From NCBI GenBank assembly GCA_036496605.1, contig DASXKV010000050.1:186001-250000 (forward strand): 64,000 nucleotides of DNA. The letters are read 5' to 3'. Positions 1 to 9,485 of this stretch are shown in pieces. Numbering within the stretch: the stretch's first letter is position 1; every line of letters starts with the position of its first letter. The stretch comes from Gemmatimonadaceae bacterium. GTDB taxonomy: Bacteria > Gemmatimonadota > Gemmatimonadetes > Gemmatimonadales > Gemmatimonadaceae. The notes under the pieces were generated by a model. The model did no database searches, was not told the DNA's origin, and worked only from the letters and a program-made list of their open reading frames with translations. A program made the position numbers and the translations under genes.

Positions 1-1605
1 CCTCGCCGCTTCGGCGTAGTTGCCCTGATCATACTCGAGCCACGCCAGCGATTCGAGGCTCGTCGCGACATCCGGGTCTACCTGTGCGTCGATCTTCCGC
101 CGCAGGGCCAGGGCTTCCTCGAGGACAGGACGCGCGCGATCGAATTCGCCAAGCGTCGTCTCGAGGCGGCCGACGACGTCGAGCATCTGCGCTTGCAGCG
201 CTGGCTGTCCTTTGAGCTCGTGCGCGCGTGTGAGACCGCGCTCGAGGAGCGCACGTGCCTTGACCGTATCGCCGAGTGATTGCCCAGCGGCGCTCGCGTC
301 GAAGAGCCCGAGCATGAAGTCGGTCACCTGCTCGGCGCGGTGGGCACCCGCGGTCGCTTCGTCGAGCGCCCGATGAATGCGACGCCGATCCGCGGCAACG
401 GTTGCCGCGTACGTCGCGAGCAGCATCACTACGATTGCGGCAACCGCCAATCCCGAGCGATGCCGCCGCGCAAAGCTTCGCGCGCGATAGCCGACGGTTT
501 GCCGGCGGGCGAGCACCGGATGTCCGGCGAGATGCCGCCCCAGATCATCGACAAGCGCCCGTGGCGAAGCATAGCGCAGCTCCGGCTCCTTGCTCAGTGC
601 CTTGAGCACGATGGCATCGATGTCGCCGCGGAGCGCGCGACGTCTCGGCGCGGGCGCCACGACGGACGGCATCGCTGGGTCGTCGCTGACCACTGACGTT
701 TCCAGCTCGTGCATGCTTCGGCCGCGGGCGCCTAACGGCGGCCTGCCCGTGAGCAAATCGTAGAGCACCGCGCCGAGTTGATAGACGTCGGTGAGTGTGG
801 TGATGGCACGGCCGGTGATTTGTTCAGGAGCCGCGTACTCGGGCGTGAGCCAACGGTGTCCCGGATGCGTCGACGGCGCGGCCACCGTGCTCACCGGCTC
901 GAGGAGCTTCGCCAACCCGAAGTCGAGCAGTTTCACCACGCCATCCTTCGTGATGAGAATGTTCGACGGCTTGAGGTCGCGGTGCACTACAAGGCATTGA
1001 TGCGCCGCTTCGGTCGCATCGGCCACAGACGCAAACAGTGCCAGACGCTCGCGCACGCCAAGAGCGCGCGCGTCGCAGTAGGCGTCGATGGGCTCTCCGT
1101 CGACATACTCGAGCACGAGATACGGCGTGCCGTCGGCACTGACGCCGCCGTCCAGCAGACGACCGATGTTTGGATGGTTGAGCGTCGCGAGGATCTGCCG
1201 CTCGCTGCGAAAGCGATCGAGATCGATCTCCGAGTCGAGCCCCGGTCGCAACAGCTTGATCGCGACCTGTTGCTCGAACGCGCCGTCGGCGCGCTTGCCG
1301 AGGAAGACTCGCGACATGCCGCCGTATCCGATTTGCTTTACGAGACGATACGCGCCGACGCGACGGTGCTCGAATTGTTGCGCGGGCTCGCGCGCCTCGG
1401 CGACGAGCGCCGCCGCCGCCTCGGCTGGCGGCGATTCGAGGAACGATCGAGCTGCCGTGTAGCGCGTTAGGAGGCTCGCCACTTCCTGCCGCAGCCCGAC
1501 GTCGCCGTTGGACTCTTCGTCGAGAACGCGGGGCCAGTGCGACGGATCGCTATCGAGGGCGACGTCGATGATTCGCTCGACTCTCTTCCAATACTCTGAC
1601 TCCAT
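1..1605 (-). CDS. Ser/Thr protein kinase with C-terminal TPR region, partial (C-terminus beyond window)
   Basis: Read on the minus strand from ATG at 1605, this is a Hanks-type kinase. Visible landmarks are a glycine-rich loop (GYGGMS), the ATP lysine in VAIKLL (about K117), catalytic HRDLKPSN (H208-D210) and DFG. A hydrophobic segment at about residues 385-405 should anchor it in the membrane. The outer part begins TPR-like repeats (EEALALRRKID..., LEYDQGNYAEAAR) and runs off position 1. It starts 6 nt after the sigma factor stop, so the two are probably cotranscribed. ECF sigma factors of this type are often paired with such kinases, so the kinase may control the sigma factor; that link is inference. 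Fold call is sure; substrate unknown. Confidence 0.93.
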   Translation of the reverse strand, partial: MESEYWKRVERIIDVALDSDPSHWPRVLDEESNGDVGLRQEVASLLTRYTAARSFLESPPAEAAAALVAEAREPAQQFEHRRVGAYRLVKQIGYGGMSRVFLGKRADGAFEQQVAIKLLRPGLDSEIDLDRFRSERQILATLNHPNIGRLLDGGVSADGTPYLVLEYVDGEPIDAYCDARALGVRERLALFASVADATEAAHQCLVVHRDLKPSNILITKDGVVKLLDFGLAKLLEPVSTVAAPSTHPGHRWLTPEYAAPEQITGRAITTLTDVYQLGAVLYDLLTGRPPLGARGRSMHELETSVVSDDPAMPSVVAPAPRRRALRGDIDAIVLKALSKEPELRYASPRALVDDLGRHLAGHPVLARRQTVGYRARSFARRHRSGLAVAAIVVMLLATYAATVAADRRRIHRALDEATAGAHRAEQVTDFMLGLFDASAAGQSLGDTVKARALLERGLTRAHELKGQPALQAQMLDVVGRLETTLGEFDRARPVLEEALALRRKIDAQVDPDVATSLESLAWLEYDQGNYAEAAR

Positions 1606-1611
1606 GGTCAC

Positions 1612-2151
1612 TCAGCCAGTCGCATCGGGGGACAGCTCACGCAACAGAAACAAACGCGCCTTGAGCCAGTTGCGCTCGACCGTGCGTGGCGTGACGCCGA
1701 GTAGTTCGGCAATTTCACGTTCGCCGAATCCGCCGAAGAAGCGGAGCTCCACGATCTGCCGGAGCCGCTCGTCGACGGCGTCGAGCCGGTCCAGCGCCTC
1801 GTCGATCGCGATGATCTCATCGAGCTGAAACTCGAGGGTCGCGTCGCCGTCGCGGAGCGACACGCGGGTCGCGATACCGCCGCGCTTTGCGGCGTGCCGC
1901 CGGCGCGCGAAGTCGACGAGCACCTGCCGCATCGCGCGCGAGGCGGCGCCGAAGAAGTGTGACTTTGCCTGCCATTGCTTCCCGTCGTCCGCACCGAGCT
2001 TGAGGAACGCTTCGTGGACAAGCTCCGTCGTCGAGAGTGTCGTCCGTCCATCCGTGCGACGGCGGTGGGCGCGCGCCATCCGCTTGAGCTCTTCATACAC
2101 GCGCTCGTACAACGCGTCGCTTGCGCCCGCCGAATCCGCGGCGATGAACAT
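1612..2151 (-). CDS. ECF-type RNA polymerase sigma factor (Sig-70_X6-like)
   Basis: A 179-aa sigma factor. Region 2 is visible as LYERVYEELKRMARAHRR, TTELVHEAFLKL and FFGAASRAMRQVLVDFARRR. Region 4 is LDAVDERLRQIVELRFF followed by the helix-turn-helix GEREIAELLGVTPRTVERNW. The wording of region 2 (HEAFLKL, FFGAASRAMRQ) is that of the Sig-70_X6 (TIGR02999-type) ECF group. No anti-sigma factor is adjacent; instead the kinase gene follows after 6 nt. It is transcribed away from the SusC-SusD genes, so it may regulate them, but no target promoter is demonstrated. Confidence 0.93.
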   Translation of the reverse strand: MFIAADSAGASDALYERVYEELKRMARAHRRRTDGRTTLSTTELVHEAFLKLGADDGKQWQAKSHFFGAASRAMRQVLVDFARRRHAAKRGGIATRVSLRDGDATLEFQLDEIIAIDEALDRLDAVDERLRQIVELRFFGGFGEREIAELLGVTPRTVERNWLKARLFLLRELSPDATG

Positions 2152-2443
2152 GACGCTACGCTACGATGCTCTTGCGCATGGCGCCAGTTCGATTTCGACG
2201 CGTGGCGGTCGCCTGAGTGTTCAGCAGGAATACGCGGTGGTGTTTTCCGAGTATTTACTTCGGTCAGATTTTCGAGGCGAAGCACGTTCGATGATCATCA
2301 GCCTGCCTAACGAGCCAATTGGCAAATGACGTGACGTCCGCCGCAGCGCGCTCTCCATGCGTCCCCTCGCGATCGAGTCGCAGCGGCGCTCGACGCACCA
2401 GGAGTCCTAGCGTGACGCTTCGTCCCTAAGTAGGGAGCGTGCT

Positions 2444-2471
2444 TGACATCGACGTGCACGCATGGGATTCT
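2444..2471 (+). promoter_or_regulatory. candidate sigma-70-type promoter for susC-like gene
   Basis: A perfect TTGACA at 2444-2449 is followed 16 nt later by GATTCT (2466-2471), a weak -10 match. It lies about 50 nt upstream of the GTG start chosen for the SusC-like gene. The rest of the divergent gap 2152-2522 shows no convincing gene. It carries one copy of the CCTAACG word at 2306. Confidence 0.35.
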
Positions 2472-2522
2472 GGGCTCGTCCATTCTGTCATTACTAACGA
2501 CCCATTCGAGTACGGAGGCTTC

Positions 2523-5468
2523 GTGCGACGACCTTTCTCTCGTCTCGCCGTCACTGGAGCAGTACTGATCGTGCTGCTCCCGACAGCGAGCCGCGCTCAA
2601 TCACGGATCATCACCGGCACCGTCACGATCGCGGGCACTGCCGAGCCTCTCCCCGGTGCCACTATCTCGGTGACCGGCACCGCGGCGACGGCCCGCGCGG
2701 GGGCGAACGGGCAGTACCGCCTCACTGCGCCCGAGGGCAACATCAGCTTGCTCGTCCGCGCGATCGGATACAAGCGGGTAACACGGCCTCTCGCGGCGGG
2801 CCAGAACACGACCGACTTCGCGCTCGAGAAGGATCCGCTTCTGCTCGAGAGCGTCGTCGTCACGGGGCAGGCTACGACCGTCGACGTCCGGAGCGCCACC
2901 ACCGCCGTCGCGCGCGTCTCCGGGGACGAGCTCACTCAGGTGCCGTCGCCGACGATCGAGAACGCGCTTGTCGGCAAGATCAGCGGAGTGAACCTGCAGA
3001 CGAACTCCGGCGCCCCCGGCGGCGGTATCCAGATGCAGATCCGCGGCAACAACACGATCCTTGGCGCGTACGATCCGCTGTACGTGATCGACGGCGTGAT
3101 CTACTCCAACGCGACGATCGCGGGCGGCCGGGGCGATATCTCTGCCGCGGCTTTTGCCACCGCGGAGGACGACGCGGTGAATCGCGTCGCCGACATCAAC
3201 CCCAACGACATCGAGAACATCGAGATCCTCAAAGGCGCGGCAGCCTCCTCGATCTACGGCTCGAAGGCGGCGAACGGCGTCGTCATCATAACAACGAAGC
3301 GTGGGCAGGCTGGCCAGAACAACGTTCGCATTCAGCAGCGGCTCGGCCAATACAGGCCATCCAGGACGCTCGAGAGCCGGCGCTTTAGCAAGGACTCGGC
3401 GGTTGCCAAATACGGCGCGGGCGTGGCGCATTGGTTCGACAACAATGCCGATCCGTACTTCAACCACTACGATCAGGTCTACACCCCCAGCGGCCTTTCG
3501 TACGAGACCGTCGCCGACGCATCGGGCGGCTCGGATCGGACGCGGTACTTCCTCAGCGTCACGAACAAGCACGATGGCGGCACGGAGCGTAACACTTTCT
3601 TCGATCGCCAGGGCTTGCGCGCCAACATCGACCAGGACGTCGGCTCGAAGCTAGCCGTACACGTGTCGAGCGTCTTCAACCGCGCCGCCAACGATCGCGG
3701 CTGGAACAACAACTGTAACAACTTCGCCTGCGCCGGCTACGCATTCGCGTACACGCCGAGCTTCGTGGACTTGCGGCAGCGCGACGCGACCGGGAACTAC
3801 GTCGCGCCCGATTGGGGAATCCAGGCCAATCCGCTGCAGACGGACGATCTCGCGAAGAATCAGGAGGTGACGAACCGGTTCACCGGCGGCGTGAACGTTG
3901 ATTACAACGCGCTCAACTCGACGTCGCAGTCGCTCCGCTTCGTCTTCGCCGGTGGACTCGACGTCTTTCACCAGAACGACCAACTCTGGGCGCCGAACGA
4001 ATTGTTCTTCGAGCAGCCACAGACGCTGCCGGGCGAGGCGATCGACAACGATGGCGACAGCAAGTACTACAACTGGAACTTGAACGGCGTCCACATCTAC
4101 CATGGCGGCGGCTGGTCGCTCAACACGTCGGCCGGTTTGCAATACGAGGATCGCCAATTGCTGGCGAGCCGCATCGAGACGACAAACCTCATTCCCGGCC
4201 AGCGCAACGTCGGGCAAGGAACCAAGACCACCGGCACGGACAGTCTGACGCAGGAGCGCACCTTCGCCTTCTATGGGCAGGAAGAGATTCGGCTGCTCAA
4301 CGAGAAGCTGCTCGTGCAGGGCGGTCTGCGCGCCGAGCGCAGCAGCGTGAACGGCGACATCAACAAGTTCAACATCTTCCCGAAAATCTCGGGCTCCTAT
4401 CGCCTGCTCGACCTGCTCGGTTCGGGCAGTGAGATCAAGCCGCGCATCGCTTACGGAGAGACCGGGAACCTCCCCATTTTCGGGCAGAAGTTCACGCAGC
4501 TCGGAACGCCGCAGCTGGGTGGCACCTCCGGCTTCACCGTGGCCACCCAATCGGGTTTCGCGGGCGTCGAGCCGGAGCGGGTGAAGGAAGTGGAGGTCGG
4601 CATCGATGGCATCGCGATGCGTAGCCGGCTCGATTGGGAGCTCACCGGCTTTGATCGCAACACGACCAACTTGCTGCTGCAGCGTGTGCCGGCACCATCG
4701 ACAGGGTTCAGCAGCCAGGTGTTCAACGGCGGGCGCATCCAGAATCGCGGGATCGAGGCGTCGCTCGGCGGCACGCCGATCCAGCGCTCGAATCTCTCGT
4801 GGCTGATTCATGCGACCTACACGCTCGAGAGGAGCGAGGTGATGGACCTCGCTGGCCTGCCTCCCTTCCGTCCACCGCTCTCCGGTTTCGGCGGTCTGGG
4901 CGTGACGTTCATTCAGGAGGGCAAGCCACTTACGCAGATTGTCGGGCGCGCCTTCGATGCGAACGGCAACCGCACCACCACCGACGTGCAAATCGGCAAT
5001 TCGGCCCCTGACTACAGAATTGGCCTCGTGAACGGCGTCACCTACGGGCCCTTTGCGGCCAACCTGGTGCTCGATTACCAGAAGGGAGGTAGCATCATCA
5101 ATCTCACCCAATTCCTTTACGATGATGCCGGGCTCGCAGCCGACTACGGCTCGGCCGCGTGGGCGTACCGCTATAAGGGGTATAGCGGTGGCGTGATGAC
5201 GCCATACATCGAAGATGCCTCGTTCCTCAAGCTTCGCGAGTTGAGCATTCGCGCAACCGTCCCCGAACGCTGGATCAGCCGCGGCGGCCTCGGAGCGCGC
5301 AATGTCAGTATCGGCGTGAGCGGACGGAACCTGCTGACGTGGCAGAAATACTCCGGCCTCGATCCCGAGGTGGCGAACGTCGGCTCTGCCGCCATCCGCA
5401 ACAATCTCGACGTGGCTCCGTATCCACCGAGCCGCAGCTTCTTCTTCGACTTCACCGTGGGGTTCTGA
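2523..5468 (+). CDS. SusC/RagA-family TonB-linked outer membrane receptor
   Basis: An outer-membrane, TonB-dependent uptake channel. From GTG 2523 the 981-aa product starts with a signal peptide ending at SRAQ, then a carboxypeptidase-regulatory-like domain (GTVTIAGTAEPLPGATISV, about residues 28-100), a plug domain (LYVIDGVIY; the SusC signature IENIEILKGAAASSIYGSKAANGVVIITTK), and a beta-barrel ending in an aromatic FFFDFTVGF. The GTG is preferred over an ATG at 2439 because GGAGG lies just upstream and the signal peptide then starts correctly. It overlaps the SusD-like gene by one base (ATGA). Substrate is unknown; such pairs import oligosaccharides, peptides or other polymers. Confidence 0.94.
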   Translation: MRRPFSRLAVTGAVLIVLLPTASRAQSRIITGTVTIAGTAEPLPGATISVTGTAATARAGANGQYRLTAPEGNISLLVRAIGYKRVTRPLAAGQNTTDFALEKDPLLLESVVVTGQATTVDVRSATTAVARVSGDELTQVPSPTIENALVGKISGVNLQTNSGAPGGGIQMQIRGNNTILGAYDPLYVIDGVIYSNATIAGGRGDISAAAFATAEDDAVNRVADINPNDIENIEILKGAAASSIYGSKAANGVVIITTKRGQAGQNNVRIQQRLGQYRPSRTLESRRFSKDSAVAKYGAGVAHWFDNNADPYFNHYDQVYTPSGLSYETVADASGGSDRTRYFLSVTNKHDGGTERNTFFDRQGLRANIDQDVGSKLAVHVSSVFNRAANDRGWNNNCNNFACAGYAFAYTPSFVDLRQRDATGNYVAPDWGIQANPLQTDDLAKNQEVTNRFTGGVNVDYNALNSTSQSLRFVFAGGLDVFHQNDQLWAPNELFFEQPQTLPGEAIDNDGDSKYYNWNLNGVHIYHGGGWSLNTSAGLQYEDRQLLASRIETTNLIPGQRNVGQGTKTTGTDSLTQERTFAFYGQEEIRLLNEKLLVQGGLRAERSSVNGDINKFNIFPKISGSYRLLDLLGSGSEIKPRIAYGETGNLPIFGQKFTQLGTPQLGGTSGFTVATQSGFAGVEPERVKEVEVGIDGIAMRSRLDWELTGFDRNTTNLLLQRVPAPSTGFSSQVFNGGRIQNRGIEASLGGTPIQRSNLSWLIHATYTLERSEVMDLAGLPPFRPPLSGFGGLGVTFIQEGKPLTQIVGRAFDANGNRTTTDVQIGNSAPDYRIGLVNGVTYGPFAANLVLDYQKGGSIINLTQFLYDDAGLAADYGSAAWAYRYKGYSGGVMTPYIEDASFLKLRELSIRATVPERWISRGGLGARNVSIGVSGRNLLTWQKYSGLDPEVANVGSAAIRNNLDVAPYPPSRSFFFDFTVGF

Positions 5469-6931
5469 TGATGATGACGATACGACAGATCCGCACGGTG
5501 ATGCCGCGACTCCGCCGTGTTGTGACGCTCCTTGCGGCCACCGGTATCCTGGTCGCGGCGTGTAACAATTTCGATGTGCAAAATCTCAACGCGCCGACCG
5601 CGGAGACGTTGACGTCTTCGCCGAGTCGGGACGTGCTCGCGCGCGCGGCAATTGGCGTTCAGACGCAGGTGTTGAACGACCGCGGCGCCATCATCCAGCA
5701 GTGGGGGATCTACGGGCGCGAGGGCTGGAATCTGCTCGGCAACGATCCACGCGAGACTGGAGAGGAAATCCGTGGACCACAGGACCCGGGCGGACGCGCC
5801 GGTGGCATCTGGACCGGCCAGTATCAGGCGATCCGAACGATCAACACGTACCTGTCGGCACTCACGAACGCGAGCTCGTTGACGGCCGAAGAGAAGAAGG
5901 CGGCACTGGGATTCGCCAAGACGATCAAGGCGTGGCACATTCATCTGCTCGCAATTCGGAGCGGACCGACGGGCATCCCGATCGACGTGGATCGCCCCAT
6001 CTCCGATCCGCCAGCGCCGCTCGTGTCGATGACCGACGCGATGGCGGCTGCGTCGGCGCTTTTCGATGACGCATACGCCGACCTTCAGGCCGGGGGGAGC
6101 ACCTTCCCGTTCTCGTTCGTTCCCGGCTATACCGGGTTCACCACTCCAGCGACGTTCGCGCAGGTCAATCGCGCGCTCGCGGCGAAGTTACTCGTTCATC
6201 GCGCGACGTTCGTCAACTGCACGGCGTGCTGGGCGCAGGCGGCCACGGCGATCAACCAGTCGTTCATCACGACGACCGGTCTCCCGGGATCGCTCCAGCT
6301 GGGCGTGTACTTCGGTTTCACGGGTGCGCCGAATGAGCAGGACAATCCAGTATCAGAGGATCTCACGTCCAACCGATATTGGGTACATCCGTCCATCATC
6401 AGTGGCGCGCAGCTTCAACCCAATGGTCAACCCGATCTTCGCCTGACGAGGAAGACCGCGCTCGCCCCGGCGCCTCGGACGATCACCAGTGCCGCGGGCA
6501 ACCTGACAGGGACGTATAAGCCAGTGATGTACAACGATCCCGCCACGCTCGCCCCCAATCTGGGCGCGTTCGTTCCGTGGATCACGAACGAAGAGCTGCT
6601 GCTGTTGCGCGCCGAGATCCGCTGGAACACGGGTGACAAGGCGGGGGCGATCAGCGACCTCGATCTCGTGCGGGTGAACGCGGGCGGTCTCGCGCCGACG
6701 ACACTTACAGCGTCGAGCTCCGATTCGGCATTCATCGACGAGCTGCTGTACAACCGACTCTACTCGCTCATGTGGACGCAGGGGACGCGGTGGATCGATG
6801 CCCGGCGCTATGGGCGGACAGGATCACTGCCGCTGGATCGTCCTGGCGACGTGGTTCATCCAAACATGCTCATTCCGTCCGCGGAGTGTGATGCGCGACG
6901 GCTGACGGTGCCCTGCTCCATCGGGCCCTAA
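5468..6931 (+). CDS. SusD/RagB-like surface nutrient-binding lipoprotein
   Basis: Partner of the preceding receptor, predicted to sit on the outer membrane and cap the channel. The 487-aa product starts at ATG 5468, overlapping the upstream stop as ATGA. A signal peptide ends in the lipobox LVAAC (Cys32). The body has the helical SusD layout: N-terminal NLNAPTAETLTSSPSRD, a central variable region, then the C-terminal TNEELLLLRAEIRWNTGDKAGAISDLDLVR and LLYNRLYSLMWTQGTRWIDARRYG segments typical of the family. An open frame extends upstream inside susC but has no start of its own. The operon ends at the hairpin just downstream. Confidence 0.92.
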   Translation: MMMTIRQIRTVMPRLRRVVTLLAATGILVAACNNFDVQNLNAPTAETLTSSPSRDVLARAAIGVQTQVLNDRGAIIQQWGIYGREGWNLLGNDPRETGEEIRGPQDPGGRAGGIWTGQYQAIRTINTYLSALTNASSLTAEEKKAALGFAKTIKAWHIHLLAIRSGPTGIPIDVDRPISDPPAPLVSMTDAMAAASALFDDAYADLQAGGSTFPFSFVPGYTGFTTPATFAQVNRALAAKLLVHRATFVNCTACWAQAATAINQSFITTTGLPGSLQLGVYFGFTGAPNEQDNPVSEDLTSNRYWVHPSIISGAQLQPNGQPDLRLTRKTALAPAPRTITSAAGNLTGTYKPVMYNDPATLAPNLGAFVPWITNEELLLLRAEIRWNTGDKAGAISDLDLVRVNAGGLAPTTLTASSSDSAFIDELLYNRLYSLMWTQGTRWIDARRYGRTGSLPLDRPGDVVHPNMLIPSAECDARRLTVPCSIGP

Positions 6932-6967
6932 GAGTCGGGCAGTCGAAAGGCGTTCCGGTTTTGGAGG

Positions 6968-7001
6968 TGACCATGCGTGGGTCAGAGCCTACGCATGGTC
7001 A
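6968..7001. terminator. bidirectional hairpin between convergent genes
   Basis: Inverted repeat TGACCATGCGT / ACGCATGGTCA: 11-bp perfect stem with a 12-nt loop. It lies between the susD-like stop and the amidohydrolase stop, and its right arm contains that stop codon. No long T-run follows, so termination efficiency is uncertain. Confidence 0.6.
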
Positions 7002-8441
7002 TCTTCGCATCGACGTCTCGGGACGCTTGGGTGAGAATCCGATCTTCCCCTCTGCCTGCGCGAGCAGCGCTTTCGGGTCGTAGACCGTCCCGGACTTCAT
7101 CACGAGCCGCACGTTTCGAGTATTCTTGATGTCCGTCAGCGGATTGCCGTCGATCACGAAGAGGTCGGCCAGCTTCCCTGCCTCGAGTGTGCCGAGCTTG
7201 TCGGAGACGCCGAGCGCGCGAGCGCCGTTGATGGTCGCAATCTTGAGAGCCGCCGCGTTAGGAATTCCCGCGAGCACGAGCGTGTGCAGCTCGCGATGCG
7301 ACGAGAAGCCCGCGATGAACTCTCCCGTGCTCGGGTTGTCGGTGCCTAACGTGAGCAGCCCGCCGGCGTCGTAGAACGCCTTCGTCGTCCGACGCATCGC
7401 CCAGTAGAGCGAGTCCCACGCCGGAGTGTCGTGGCGCGGCGGCTTCGTCTTCACCCAGGCCTGCACCTCGGGCGTGAAGAACTTCCGCTCGTCGATCCAG
7501 TAGTCGAAGCCTTCCTCGAGCTGCGTGAAATACACGGGCGCGGTGATCGTTGGATCGAACATCACGTGGTGCGAGATGAAGAGCGCGACGATGTCCTTGA
7601 AGACCTTCGATGCGGTATCGACCCGCGACCACGAGGGATAGGCGGGCTTGTTGGGATCGAGCTGGTCGCCGCCCAGGATGTGCTCGACGCGATCGACGCC
7701 GAGGAGGATGGCGTCGCGCGCGTTGGTGCTGTTGCGGAAGCCCGACTCGAGATGCGCGGTGACGGTGAGGCCGTGTTGGTGCGCGCGCGCGACGAGCTCC
7801 GCGAGATGCTCCGGAGCGATCCCCTTCGCCTTGAAGGCGCGCGCGTCTTGCGCGGCCCAGTAGTCGACGTCGCGATCGATGTCGGCAGCGGTCGCGCTCT
7901 GGTTCCAACCCCGGCGCGCGCTGCCGAAGTACGGTCCCGAGTTGTAGAGCCGCGGGCCGACCTGTTCGCCGTCGTCGATGCGCTTTCGCGCGGCCATCAT
8001 GCTGTCGGGCTCGTACTCCCCGGCGGGAAAAGTCGACGTGACGCCGTTTGCGAGGAAGATGAGCGGGTTATACGTCCACTCATCGCTGCGCAGGCCGTTC
8101 GGACCGAGCGTCATGTTGTAATGCGCGTGGACGTCGAAGATCCCGGGCAGCGCGTACTGATCGTCGCGCAGCTGGATGACGCGTGCACCTTGTGCTTCGT
8201 CGGCGGTGATTGGGCGGTTCACCGCAAGCAGCCGTCCAGCGACGATGAGTATTCCCTGATTGCGCACGACCGTGTCGCTCGTGGCCGTGAACAGCCAGCC
8301 GCCGCGAATGACGACGGGGTCGCGTCGGAGCGCGGTGATCCGCGCGGCGTTCTCGGGCGTGTTCTGCGCCGTCGCACGCGGCGCCAGGACTGCAGCTAGG
8401 CCGATCGTGGCCAGTATGCGATGGATGGTCGTTCTGGGCAT
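6999..8441 (-). CDS. secreted amidohydrolase (imidazolonepropionase-like, metal-dependent)
   Basis: A 480-aa exported hydrolase of the amidohydrolase superfamily. Starting at ATG 8441 it has a signal peptide ending ATAQ (about residue 26). The metal site HxH is visible in FDVHAHYN (H105, H107). Further metal-ligand regions are VTAHLESG, DRVEHILGG and the aspartate in LGTDNPSTG. The C-terminus returns to the small beta domain (GKLADLFVIDGNPLTDI), normal for the family. An open frame extends to 8738, but the signal peptide fixes the start at 8441. Likely substrate is an amide, lactam or dipeptide in the periplasm; not resolvable further. Confidence 0.9.
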   Translation of the reverse strand: MPRTTIHRILATIGLAAVLAPRATAQNTPENAARITALRRDPVVIRGGWLFTATSDTVVRNQGILIVAGRLLAVNRPITADEAQGARVIQLRDDQYALPGIFDVHAHYNMTLGPNGLRSDEWTYNPLIFLANGVTSTFPAGEYEPDSMMAARKRIDDGEQVGPRLYNSGPYFGSARRGWNQSATAADIDRDVDYWAAQDARAFKAKGIAPEHLAELVARAHQHGLTVTAHLESGFRNSTNARDAILLGVDRVEHILGGDQLDPNKPAYPSWSRVDTASKVFKDIVALFISHHVMFDPTITAPVYFTQLEEGFDYWIDERKFFTPEVQAWVKTKPPRHDTPAWDSLYWAMRRTTKAFYDAGGLLTLGTDNPSTGEFIAGFSSHRELHTLVLAGIPNAAALKIATINGARALGVSDKLGTLEAGKLADLFVIDGNPLTDIKNTRNVRLVMKSGTVYDPKALLAQAEGKIGFSPKRPETSMRR

Positions 8442-8565
8442 CCGTCGATCTCCAACGAGAGAAGGGTGCAGCATAAGCAGCCCGATTCTATCTGTCGCAC
8501 GAGGAACAGCAAGCCTGTCAGGTCTGCGTTGCCGTCGCTGGCTGCGCGTGGCACTTTGATCGGGT

Positions 8566-9483
8566 ATGTCTTCCACCTTCCCAGACTGGCTCGAGCCGAT
8601 GGCCGCGACGCTCACGTACGAGCGCTTCAACGGCCCCGAGTGGATCTTCGAACGGAAGTACGACGGCATCCGCGCGCTGGCGTTCAAGCAAGGTCGCGAC
8701 GTTCGGCTCTTCTCGCGCAATCGTCTGCCCCAGCACAATCAACCCGTGTGCGACGCGATCGCGCGCCTCGGCGTTACGGATGCAGTACTCGATGGCGAGC
8801 TCGCGTGGCGCGGCGACAGCAAAGTCTCGTACCACGTCTTCGACTTGCTGTGGCTCGATGGCCGTGCGCTCATGACCCTTCCGCTGCAGGAGCGCAAGAC
8901 GCTCCTCTCCGGCCTCCGCTTCGAGCCGCCTATCGAGTGCGTCCAGGCACTCGACGACGCGGAACCCTGGATGCGAGCCTGCGCCGAAGGTTGGGAAGGA
9001 GTGATCGCGAAACGCCGAGAGGCGCCTTACGAGCATCGCCGCTCGCCACACTGGCTCAAGATGAAGTGCGAGGCAACTCAGGAGCTCGTCGTCGGCGGCT
9101 TCACCGACCCGCAGGGCACGCGCGTCGGACTCGGCGCACTTCTCGTCGGTTATTACGAAGACGAACAGTTCGTCTACGCGGGCAAGGTCGGCACCGGCTT
9201 CGACACGAAGCTGTTGCGCGATCTTCGCGAGAAGCTCGACTCGCTCGAAATCGCGGCGTCTCCCTTCACGAGAGCGACGGCGTTGCCGCGCGTGCGTGCT
9301 CACTGGGTACGACCCGAGATCGTGGTACAGGTCTCATTCGTCGAGTGGACCGTGCACGGCAAGCTTCGGCATTCGCGACTCGTCGCCGTGAGGACAGATA
9401 AGGACGCACGGGATGTGACGAGAGAGTCAGGTCTCGCGCACAGAGCTGGAGCGCGCGCGAACAGCGCGCGCGACTCCAAATAG
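8566..9483 (+). CDS. ligD: ATP-dependent DNA ligase (LigD ligase domain as a stand-alone protein)
   Basis: Seals DNA nicks and ends using ATP. The 305-aa protein has the nucleotidyltransferase motif I KYDGIR (Lys31 would be adenylated), motif III-like FDLLWLDG, motif IV EGVIAKRR and motif V HWLKMKC. An OB-fold follows, with LGALLVGYY and a final VVQVSFVEWT, HGKLRHSRLVAVR. This is the ligase module of bacterial LigD without the phosphoesterase or polymerase parts. The polymerase module is encoded by the next gene, 2 nt downstream. No Ku gene is visible within the window. Confidence 0.92.
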   Translation: MSSTFPDWLEPMAATLTYERFNGPEWIFERKYDGIRALAFKQGRDVRLFSRNRLPQHNQPVCDAIARLGVTDAVLDGELAWRGDSKVSYHVFDLLWLDGRALMTLPLQERKTLLSGLRFEPPIECVQALDDAEPWMRACAEGWEGVIAKRREAPYEHRRSPHWLKMKCEATQELVVGGFTDPQGTRVGLGALLVGYYEDEQFVYAGKVGTGFDTKLLRDLREKLDSLEIAASPFTRATALPRVRAHWVRPEIVVQVSFVEWTVHGKLRHSRLVAVRTDKDARDVTRESGLAHRAGARANSARDSK

Positions 9484-9485
9484 GT

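Noticed and set aside
3651-5111. 486-aa open frame opposite the susC-like gene
   Set aside because: Antisense shadow in high-GC sequence; arginine/valine/leucine-rich without domain motifs, while the plus strand encodes a complete receptor.
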